DNA of 40,171 bases from contig JANYIH010000022.1 in the NCBI GenBank assembly GCA_025358745.1, positions 1-40,171 of the forward strand, in the 5' to 3' direction. The notes beneath the pieces were generated by a model. The model had not been told where the DNA came from. It was given only the letters and a program-made list of their open reading frames with translations, and made no database searches. A program made the translations under genes and the position numbers. This DNA is from Hyphomicrobiales bacterium. Lineage in GTDB: Bacteria; Pseudomonadota; Alphaproteobacteria; Rhizobiales; Beijerinckiaceae. Shown piece after piece: positions 8,298 to 15,088 of this stretch (position 1 is its first letter; each line of letters starts with the position of its first letter).

Positions 8298-8938
8298 GGC
8301 GGGGTCCCGAGCTGGAGAATTTCACCCCCCGCCGCGTCCGCGTCGGCGGGATCGTGGGTGACGAGCACAACGGGGAGCGCGCGGCGCCGCGCGTGATCGA
8401 ACACGAAACTTCGCATGTCGCGCCGCAGCGGCGCATCGAGCTTGCCGAACGGCTCGTCCAGCAACAGCGCCTTGGGCGCGGCGACGAGGCTGCGCATCAG
8501 CGCGACGCGAGCCCGCTGCCCGCCCGAAAGCGTCGCGGGATCGCGACGCGCGAAGCCTTCGAGCCCCGCCTCGCGCAGCGCCTGCGCGACCGCTTCCCCG
8601 CGCGCTGCCCGGCTGCGAACGCCAGCGTCGAGCCCGAACGCGACATTGTCGCCGACGCTGAGATGGGGAAACAGCAGATCGTCCTGAAACATCAAGCCGA
8701 TCCCGCGTCGCTCCGGGGCCAGACCCGTCACGTCGCGTGCCCCCAGCCAGACCCGCCCGCGTGCGGCGAACACGCGTTCCAGATGGCCACCGACGAAGGC
8801 CAGCAGCGCCGACTTGCCCGACCCGCTTGGCCCCAGGATCGACAACGCCGCCCCGTCCGCGACACGGAAGCTCAACTCCCGCACGAGCGTTCGGCCGCCG
8901 ACCGCGAAGGTGACCGCCTCGACGGTGAGCCCGCTCAT
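8294..8938 (-). CDS. ynjD: YnjD-like ABC transporter ATP-binding protein
   Basis: This is a 214-aa ABC ATPase. Walker A is GPSGSGKS (36-43), the Q-loop lies in GLMFQDDLLFPHL, the signature is LSGGQRARVALMR (137-149), Walker B is ALLLDEP and the switch His is in VTHDPADAD. All catalytic motifs are intact. It ends soon after the H-loop without a regulatory domain, as in YnjD and ThiQ-type ATPases. It starts at ATG 8938, overlapping the permease gene by 4 bp, and overlaps the ynjA-like gene by 4 bp at its end. It should energise the adjacent double permease. The transported substrate is unknown; the thiamine (ThiBPQ) transporter is the nearest familiar relative by architecture. Confidence 0.88.
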   Translation of the reverse strand: MSGLTVEAVTFAVGGRTLVRELSFRVADGAALSILGPSGSGKSALLAFVGGHLERVFAARGRVWLGARDVTGLAPERRGIGLMFQDDLLFPHLSVGDNVAFGLDAGVRSRAARGEAVAQALREAGLEGFARRDPATLSGGQRARVALMRSLVAAPKALLLDEPFGKLDAPLRRDMRSFVFDHARRRALPVVLVTHDPADADAAGGEILQLGTPP

Positions 8939-10566
8939 CGTCGCGCCGCCGCCAGCGCGGCGAGCCACACCGCGAGCGGCGCCGCCGTCTGGCTCAACCC
9001 CACCAGCGCCGACATCCGCCGGTCGCCCCCGCCCGCCAGCGCCAGCGCTTCCGTCGTCAGCGTGGCGACGCGCCCGCCGCCGGCGAACAGGGTGGCCAGA
9101 TATTGCGCCGCCGAGACCGCAAAACCGATCGCGAAGGCCAGCGTCAGCGGCGCGCGCAACAACGGCAGCTTGACCCGCCACAACGCCGCGTTCGGTCCAA
9201 CCCCGAGCGCCGCCGCCGCCCGGGCGTATCGAGAATCGAGCGCGCGATAGGGGTCGGCGAGCGCCAGCAGCACATAGGGAAACACGAACAGCAGATGCGC
9301 CCAGGCGACGGCGGCAAGCGTCCCGTCGAGCCGCGTCCAGGCCAGCACGGTCTGCATTCCGAACAGAAACGCGATCTGCGGCGCCAGCAGCGGCAGGCAG
9401 ACCGCCCCCACACGGGCGCGCTGGCCCCCACGCTGCTCGCTCTCCAGCCAGGCCACGGCGAGCGACAGCGAGGCGAGCGACGTCGCGGCGCCCAGCGCCG
9501 CAGTCGTCGCGAGCGGCCCCGCCAGTCGCCCGCTCTCCCGTATGGCGAGCGCCAGCGTCCAGGATTGCGGCAGCGCGAGGGGAAACGGCCAGCGCCAGGC
9601 GAAAGCCCACACGATCATGCCCGCCAGCGACGCGAACCCCAAGGCAAGCGTCGCCACGCCCGCCCACGCCCCGGCCGCCAAAGCCGCATCGAGCCAAAAA
9701 CCGCGCGCCCCGCGCCGCGCCAAAGCGCGGCCGAGCGCGCCGACGCCGTGTTCCGCGCCAAACCACGCCACAGCGGCGGCCAGCGTCAGCCCGAGTTGCA
9801 GCGCCGCCGCCGCCTCGCCGACAAAGAGGTCGTCGAGATCGGGCGACAGCAGCCAATGCAGCGCCAGCACCGCCAGCGGCGCGGGATGTGAAGGCGCCAG
9901 CGGCAGCGCCATGTCGACATTGCCCAGGCCATAGGCCAGCACCGCGAACACCGGCAGCCGGATGCGCCGGTAAAGCTGCGGCGCGACGATGAAAGCGAAG
10001 GCGCGGCCCGGCCCGTGGCCGAGCGCGCGGGCGGCGCGAAGCTCGGCTTGCGCGGGAAATTGCGCCCGCGCCGCCGCGCCGACAGCGAGCAGAAACGGCG
10101 TCTCCTTGACGATGAGGCCGAGCGTCAGCGCCAAGCCATTGGCGTCGCCGACCAGCGCAAGATCCGGCGGCGCGTTCCAGCCCGTCGCCCAGGGGCTCGC
10201 CAGCCGCGCCAGCCAGCCGCTCGGCGCGAGCAGAAACGCCAGACCGACGGCGATCGCCGAATGCGGGCTCGCCAGCAGCGCCGCCAGCGCCCATCCGCCG
10301 GGCGCCCGGCGCGCCAGTAAGGCCAGCGCCAGCGCCAGCGAAATCGCCGTCGAGGCGAGACCGACGCCGAGCGTCAGCCGCACGCTCGCCCAAAGGCCGG
10401 GCTCCGCCAGCAGCCGCCGCCAGGGATCGAGGCTGAACGCCGCGCTCCCTAGCGCCGGCAGATAGCCGAACGCGGCCGCCAGCGTCACCCCCAATCCGGC
10501 CAGCGTCGGCGCGACGATCAGCGCCAACGCCAGCGCCTGCGCCGGATTGACGCCCTTATTGCCCAT
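8935..10566 (-). CDS. ynjC: YnjC-like ABC transporter permease, two permease domains fused
   Basis: This is a 543-aa, very hydrophobic protein with two tandem binding-protein-dependent permease halves. The first is roughly residues 1-270, with a coupling-helix-like ELRAARALGHGPGRAF. The second is roughly 285-543, with ARAAALGVGPNAALWRVKLPLL. Each E/R-A-A-x(3)-G stretch is the expected ATPase-contacting loop. Fusion of both permease domains is normal for YnjC, ThiP and FbpB-type permeases. The 5' end overlaps the binding-protein gene by 11 bp and the 3' end overlaps the ATPase by 4 bp. The protein is unusually Ala/Leu-rich, matching the GC bias. The substrate is unknown. Confidence 0.87.
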   Translation of the reverse strand: MGNKGVNPAQALALALIVAPTLAGLGVTLAAAFGYLPALGSAAFSLDPWRRLLAEPGLWASVRLTLGVGLASTAISLALALALLARRAPGGWALAALLASPHSAIAVGLAFLLAPSGWLARLASPWATGWNAPPDLALVGDANGLALTLGLIVKETPFLLAVGAAARAQFPAQAELRAARALGHGPGRAFAFIVAPQLYRRIRLPVFAVLAYGLGNVDMALPLAPSHPAPLAVLALHWLLSPDLDDLFVGEAAAALQLGLTLAAAVAWFGAEHGVGALGRALARRGARGFWLDAALAAGAWAGVATLALGFASLAGMIVWAFAWRWPFPLALPQSWTLALAIRESGRLAGPLATTAALGAATSLASLSLAVAWLESEQRGGQRARVGAVCLPLLAPQIAFLFGMQTVLAWTRLDGTLAAVAWAHLLFVFPYVLLALADPYRALDSRYARAAAALGVGPNAALWRVKLPLLRAPLTLAFAIGFAVSAAQYLATLFAGGGRVATLTTEALALAGGGDRRMSALVGLSQTAAPLAVWLAALAAARR

Positions 10567-11734
10567 ACCGCCGACGCCATTCTCCCGCGATCTTCGTCAT
10601 CCACGAGGGGTGCGGCTCCAGCAGCACCGGCCCCAGATCGGTCGGCGCGGCGGGCTCGGCGGGCGCGGCGAACGCCTTGCGCTGCTCCGGGCTCAGCTTG
10701 TCGGGATCGAGCACGTTATAGGCGCCGAGATAGGCGATGTCCTGCGCATGCGCCTGTGTGGCGGGATCGAGCAGGAAATTCGCCAGCGCCATCGCCGCCG
10801 CCTTGTGCGGCGAGTTATAGGGGATTGCGACGAAACTGGTGTTGCCGAGCGAGCCGTCGGCGAAATTGGTCGCTCTCACGGTCGCGGGCAGACGTCCCGC
10901 CCTTGCCGCGACCGCCGCCTCCAGCGGGTCGAAGGCCAATGCGAAATCGACCTCGCCGTCGTTGAGCGCCTGGATCAGCGCCGGCTCGTTCAAGGGATAT
11001 TGCCGCCCCTGGCGCCAGAGCGCATCCCGCACCGCGTCGCACCACGCCCACAGGGGCGCGCTCTGCGTCGCGAAGGCGGCGTCGTCGGCGGGTTGGCTCA
11101 GCCGCGCGGCGTCGGGCGCGAGGTCAACCAGGATCTGTTTGAGGAAGCTCGCGCCCATGAAGTCGTGCGGATCGGGATAGGTGAACCGGCCGGGATGCGC
11201 CTTGATCCATTCGGTCAGGGCGATGAGCGAACGCGGCGGCGCGGCGACTTTGGCCGAATCGTAGATGAGAACGAATTGAGCCAGCCGCCACGGCGATTCG
11301 TAGCCCTCCGTCGGCACCGCGAAGTCCACCACGTTCGAGCGTTTATGCGTCGCGTCGATGAACCTCGCGTTGGGTAGATCCTGCACGAACGGGCCATAGA
11401 GCAGCCCCTTCTGCTTCATCGACAGAAAGTTCGGCCCGTTGATCCAGATCAGATCGACCGAACCGTCGGCGTCGCGCCCGGCCCCTTTTTCCGCCAGTAC
11501 CCGCGCGACCGCTTCGCCGGTGTCGGTCAGCTTCACCTGTTTGACGGTGACGCCGTAGCGCGACTGCATCTCGCCGCCCGCCCAGGCGATGAAAGCATTG
11601 GTGCGCTCGTCGCCGCCCCAGGCGTTCCAATAGACCGTCTCGCCTTTCGCTTTGGCGAGCGTCGCGTCCCAGTCCGCCCGCGCCGGGCCGAGGGTCGCCA
11701 GGACCAGGGCCGCGGCAAGAATCCGTTTCATCAT
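10556..11734 (-). CDS. ynjB: YnjB-like ABC transporter substrate-binding protein
   Basis: This is a 392-aa periplasmic binding protein with a signal peptide (MMKRILAAALVLATLGPARA|DW). The mature N-terminus ETVYWNAWGGDERTN, the segment DLIWINGPNF and the C-terminal VLLEPHPSWM are typical of the YnjB family (type II binding-protein fold, COG4134-like). It starts at 11734 and overlaps the upstream CDP-alcohol phosphotransferase gene by 4 bp and the permease gene by 11 bp. It delivers an unidentified ligand to the YnjC/YnjD-like complex. The family resembles binding proteins for thiamine or polyamines at the fold level, but I see no ligand-specific residues that I can assign. Confidence 0.88.
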   Translation of the reverse strand: MMKRILAAALVLATLGPARADWDATLAKAKGETVYWNAWGGDERTNAFIAWAGGEMQSRYGVTVKQVKLTDTGEAVARVLAEKGAGRDADGSVDLIWINGPNFLSMKQKGLLYGPFVQDLPNARFIDATHKRSNVVDFAVPTEGYESPWRLAQFVLIYDSAKVAAPPRSLIALTEWIKAHPGRFTYPDPHDFMGASFLKQILVDLAPDAARLSQPADDAAFATQSAPLWAWCDAVRDALWRQGRQYPLNEPALIQALNDGEVDFALAFDPLEAAVAARAGRLPATVRATNFADGSLGNTSFVAIPYNSPHKAAAMALANFLLDPATQAHAQDIAYLGAYNVLDPDKLSPEQRKAFAAPAEPAAPTDLGPVLLEPHPSWMTKIAGEWRRRYGQ

Positions 11735-12354
11735 TTTCCTTCACTACCTGCGAACGCGAGCCAGCCCCAACGCCAGCGCATCAAAGTGGTGAGCGCGCAC
11801 AGCGCCGCGAATGTCCAGGCCAGCGCGGGAAAGGCGGCGGACCACAGGCACATCGCGACGAAGGCGGCGAGCGTCTCGGCCCCCTCGGTCAGGCCGCCGA
11901 GATAATAGAGTCCCTTGGCCGGGAACGCCGGCGCTTTCAACCCCCGCTCGGCGGCCAGCGCGGCGAAGGCGAGAAAGCTCGAACCCGTGCCGATGAAAGC
12001 CGCCAGCAGCGCGGCGGCGGGCAGCGCGTTGCGTGGGGGATCGGCGAGCGCAAAGCCGAGCGGCACGAGCGCGTAAAAGACGAAATCCAGCGCGATGTCG
12101 AGAAAGGCGCCGCGTGCGGTGGCCCCGAGCCGTCGCGCCAGCGCCCCGTCGAGCCCGTCGCCAAGCCGGTTCGCCAGGATCAGCGCCAGCGCGGTCTTAT
12201 AAGCGCAAATCGCCAGCGCGCCGGCCGCCGCCGCGCCGAGCGCGAAGCCCGCCAGCGTCACGGCGTCGGCGCTCACCCCCGCCGCCGCGAGCCGCGCGGC
12301 GGGCGGGTCGAAGGCGCGACGCAGCCAGGGTTGCAGGCGCGCGTCGAACATCAT
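11731..12354 (-). CDS. ynjF: YnjF-like CDP-alcohol phosphatidyltransferase
   Basis: This is a 207-aa integral membrane enzyme of the CDP-alcohol phosphotransferase family. The catalytic signature is visible as DGLDGALARRLGATARGAF followed by LDIALD, containing the four aspartates and the DG-xx-AR core that bind metal and the CDP-alcohol. Such enzymes make phospholipids by swapping CMP for a second alcohol; which alcohol is used here is unknown. I chose ATG 12354 (MMFDARLQPW) because it overlaps the upstream stop as ATGA; the longer track start would overlap deeply. E. coli ynjF lies at the end of the ynjABCDE locus, so this is the same gene set in a different order. Confidence 0.85.
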   Translation of the reverse strand: MMFDARLQPWLRRAFDPPAARLAAAGVSADAVTLAGFALGAAAAGALAICAYKTALALILANRLGDGLDGALARRLGATARGAFLDIALDFVFYALVPLGFALADPPRNALPAAALLAAFIGTGSSFLAFAALAAERGLKAPAFPAKGLYYLGGLTEGAETLAAFVAMCLWSAAFPALAWTFAALCALTTLMRWRWGWLAFAGSEGK

Positions 12355-14492
12355 CCGCCCCGCGAATAAGCAAACAGCCGCCGCGCCAGTCGCAGCGCGC
12401 ACGGCGAGGCGTGTTCGCGCCGCCAGTTCAGCGCGACCGCCGCCCCCGCCTCGCTCCAGCCGGGGTAGGGATGGATCGCCGCCATCACCTTCTTCAGCCC
12501 CAGACCATGCCGCATCGCCAGCGTGAATTCCCCCAGCATCTCGCCCGCATGCGCGCCGACGATGGTCACGCCGAGAATCCTGTCGCGGCCGGGCGCCGTC
12601 AGCGCCTTGACGAAACCGCGCGTTTCGCCCTCGACGATGGCGCGGTCGAGTTCGCTGAGATCGTAGCGCGTGACTTCACAGGCGATCCCCCGCTCGCGCG
12701 CCTCCTGTTCGCTCAGGCCGACGCGGGCGACCTCCGGCGCCGTGTAGATGACGGCGGGGAACGCCTTGAGTTCAGCGCGAAATGGACGCAATGGCGCCAG
12801 CAGCGCATTAATCGCCGCCCGCGCGCCATATTGCCCCGCCGCATGGGTGAATTGCAGATCGCCCAGCACGTCGCCGGCGGCGTGGATCGTCGACAGCCGC
12901 GTCCGCAGCCGCGCATCGACGATCAATCGCCCGTTCTCCAGCAAGCCCAGCGCCTCCAGCCCAAAGCCCGCCACGCGCGGCCGCCGCCCGACCGCGACCA
13001 GCACGCGGTCGAACGCGATCTCGCGCCCGTCCGCCCGCCGCGCCAGCCCCGGCGCGAAGCTCGCCAGCGCGGCGCCTTCGATCACCTCGACACCATCCTC
13101 GCGCAGCGCTTGCGCGATCGCCGCCGAGGTCTCCCCGTCTTCGCGCGCCAGCACGCGCGGCGCGGCCTCCACCAGCGTCACGCGCGAGCCGAGCCGCTGG
13201 AACGCCTGCGCCAGTTCGCAGCCGATCGCCCCGCCGCCGACCACCAGCAGCCGCGCCGGGCGCTCGGTCAGCGACCACACCGTCTCCGAGGTCAGCGGCT
13301 CGGCCTGGATAAGGCCGGGAATCGGCGGCAGCGCCGGTTCCGCGCCGGTCGCGATCAGCAGCGCCCGCGCGCTCAGCCGGCGTCCCGCGACCTCGACCGT
13401 CCACGGATCGACGATTCTCGCCTCGCCGGCGACCACTTCGACGCCGAGGCCGCGATAGCGCGCTGCCGAATCATGCGGCGCGATTTGCGCGATGGTCGCG
13501 CGCACCCGCGCCATCACCGCCGGGAAATCCACTTCGATCCGCCCGCGCAGGCCAAATTTTTCGGGCGCCTCCGCCGCCAGCCGCGCTGCGCGGATCAGCG
13601 CCTTCGAGGGCACGCAGCCGGTGTTGAGGCAATCGCCGCCCATCGCGCCGCGCTCTATCAGAGCCACGCGCGCCCGCGACGCCGTCGCGACCGCGGCCGC
13701 GACCAGACCGGCCGAGCCGGCGCCGACGACGATGAGGTTGTAGTCGAACCGCGTCGGCCTGCGCCAGGCCGCCAGTCGCGCCCGCCCCTCGCGCCAGCCC
13801 ATCAAGGGCCGCGCCGCCAGCGTGACAAGGCCAAGACCCAGCAGGATCGCGAACGTCGGCAGGTCCACCACATCGCTCGGCCGCTGCACCTTCGCCAGCC
13901 GCGCGCCCGCCAGCACATAGAGCAGCGCGACGGGGGCGGAGCCGAGAAAACTCGTCGCCGCGAATTTCCACGCCGGCATCCGCGTCAGTCCGACGGCGAG
14001 ATTGACGACGAAAAAGGGAATCGCCGGCGTCAGCCGCGCCGCCAGCAGCCATAGCGCGCCGTCGCGCGCTACGCCCGCATCCACTTTGGCGACGAAAGCA
14101 GGAAACCGCGCCGCCACCGCCGCGCGCAGCAGATAGCGCGAGGCGAGCATGGCGAGCGTCGCCCCGCAGGCGCTTGAGGCCAGCACCAGCGGCAAGCCTA
14201 TCCACGGCCCGAACAACGCGCCGCCCGCGACGCTGATCGTCCAGGCGCCCGGCAGCGACAGCGCGGCGAAGGCGAGATAGGCGGCGAAATAGAGCGCGAG
14301 CGCGCCCGGCAGATGCGCGCCGACATCCTCGCGCCGCTCGCTCAGCCACAGGGAAATCCGATGCGCATCGGGCGCTAGCAGGAACGCGCCGGCCAGGATC
14401 GCAAGCGCGAGCGCGGCGAGCGCCCACCCGCGCAGCCGCCATGAAGGCGACGGCCGCCGTCCCAAAGCGGCGCGCGGATTGTTCTGCCTCAT
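12351..14492 (-). CDS. VTT/TVP38 membrane domain fused to mercuric-reductase-like FAD/NAD disulfide oxidoreductase
   Basis: This 713-aa fusion is the first gene of the ynj-like operon. Residues about 20-230 form a VTT (TVP38/TMEM64/DedA-like) domain: GAWTISVAGGALFGPWIG, then ARLTPAIPFFVVNLAVGL. Residues about 250-700 form a pyridine nucleotide-disulfide oxidoreductase. It has an FAD site (VVGAGSAGL, 255-263), a redox-active disulfide (GGDCLNTGC, Cys288/Cys293), an NAD(P) site (VVGGGAIGCELA), a second FAD motif (IHAAGDV) and a C-terminal His-Glu pair (HPYPGWSE, His674/Glu681). All catalytic residues of a class I disulfide reductase are present. No N-terminal metal-binding (MerA HMA) domain or C-terminal Cys pair is seen, so mercury reduction is not implied. 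VTT-oxidoreductase fusions are known but their substrate is not. The start at 14492 lacks a strong ribosome site. Confidence 0.88.
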   Translation of the reverse strand: MRQNNPRAALGRRPSPSWRLRGWALAALALAILAGAFLLAPDAHRISLWLSERREDVGAHLPGALALYFAAYLAFAALSLPGAWTISVAGGALFGPWIGLPLVLASSACGATLAMLASRYLLRAAVAARFPAFVAKVDAGVARDGALWLLAARLTPAIPFFVVNLAVGLTRMPAWKFAATSFLGSAPVALLYVLAGARLAKVQRPSDVVDLPTFAILLGLGLVTLAARPLMGWREGRARLAAWRRPTRFDYNLIVVGAGSAGLVAAAVATASRARVALIERGAMGGDCLNTGCVPSKALIRAARLAAEAPEKFGLRGRIEVDFPAVMARVRATIAQIAPHDSAARYRGLGVEVVAGEARIVDPWTVEVAGRRLSARALLIATGAEPALPPIPGLIQAEPLTSETVWSLTERPARLLVVGGGAIGCELAQAFQRLGSRVTLVEAAPRVLAREDGETSAAIAQALREDGVEVIEGAALASFAPGLARRADGREIAFDRVLVAVGRRPRVAGFGLEALGLLENGRLIVDARLRTRLSTIHAAGDVLGDLQFTHAAGQYGARAAINALLAPLRPFRAELKAFPAVIYTAPEVARVGLSEQEARERGIACEVTRYDLSELDRAIVEGETRGFVKALTAPGRDRILGVTIVGAHAGEMLGEFTLAMRHGLGLKKVMAAIHPYPGWSEAGAAVALNWRREHASPCALRLARRLFAYSRGG

Positions 14493-14851
14493 GTTCCCGT
14501 CTTATCCGATTGCAGCCTTTTCGCACGCCCCGCGCGTCCCGTTACATCGCAGCGTCGCGCGGCCCGCCTATCGCGCGTCTCAGCTATGCATATAGAGGCT
14601 ATCTCGCGCGACCGAATTCGTTCCACAGTGTAGCCAAAGCGCGAATTTTTCGGATTATGACAAATTCTTGGCTTGTCCAAGGCCAATATCGCCCTCTCGC
14701 CATGCAAATGTCACATATCTTATCGCGTCGCAGCATTGACTTGTGCATCGCACCATGGTAGTTGAACATTCGTCAGGGCGAGGGAACGCTTGAACAGATC
14801 GGCGACGGCCGGCAGCGCGGGGGGCTTGGCGAACACCCTATGGAGCAAACC
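14493..14851. promoter_or_regulatory. Divergent intergenic region between VTT-oxidoreductase operon and DUF1127 gene
   Basis: These 359 bp carry no convincing gene. The stretch 14600-14740 is clearly more AT-rich than its surroundings, as expected of promoters. A -35-like TTGACT sits at 14736-14741 on the plus strand, but 16-18 bp downstream I find no good -10. On the minus strand GGATAAG, just upstream of the operon start, resembles a -10. Both are weak. A short inverted repeat CTTGG-CTTGT-CCAAG lies near 14668-14681. The track ORF 14441-14761 is a shadow. Confidence 0.35.
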
Positions 14852-15010
14852 ATGAGCCTCAACTTCTTCCGCCGCTATTTCCACGCCCGCAATGTCTACT
14901 GGAACGTGGTGCGCGAGCTTTCCTGCTACACCGACCGCGAATTGCACGATCTCGGCATCGATCGCGCCGATATCCCCGACATCGCCAAGACCGCCGCCAC
15001 CCAGGCCTGA
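14852..15010 (+). CDS. DUF1127 (YjiS-like) small protein
   Basis: This 52-aa protein has the DUF1127 core RELSCYTDRELHDLGIDRADIPDIA near its C-terminus, a short arginine-rich helical motif found in many small alphaproteobacterial proteins. I chose ATG 14852 (MSLNFFRRYF) because GGAG lies 6 bp upstream; the in-frame ATG at 14840 and the TTG used in the track have no such site. Some DUF1127 proteins act in phosphate or carbon regulation, RNA turnover or stress adaptation, but none of that can be read from this sequence. It stands alone, with its own upstream region. Confidence 0.85.
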   Translation: MSLNFFRRYFHARNVYWNVVRELSCYTDRELHDLGIDRADIPDIAKTAATQA

Positions 15011-15058
15011 GGCGAGGCCGCGCGCCGGTCGCCGAACGCGCCGATCCCGGCTATAGGT

Positions 15059-15082
15059 CCCCCCAAGCGAACGAGCGGGGGG
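15059..15082 (+). promoter_or_regulatory. Stem-loop masking the tannase-family ribosome binding site
   Basis: CCCCCC (15059-15064) can pair with GGGGGG (15077-15082) across a 12-nt loop. The right arm is the Shine-Dalgarno region of the following gene (GGGGGGAATTTTATG). The GC stem followed by AATTTT also resembles an intrinsic terminator for the DUF1127 transcript. It could therefore attenuate or hide translation initiation. The pairing is seen directly; the function is inferred. Confidence 0.4.
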
Positions 15083-15088
15083 AATTTT

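Noticed and set aside
12033-14054. 673-aa plus-strand ORF opposite the VTT-oxidoreductase fusion
   Set aside because: Shadow frame; Arg/Pro-rich without recognisable motifs, while the minus strand has complete catalytic motifs.
12351-14492. Mercuric reductase (mer operon)
   Set aside because: No N-terminal metal-binding domain, no C-terminal Cys pair and no merR/T/P; only the disulfide-reductase core is shared.
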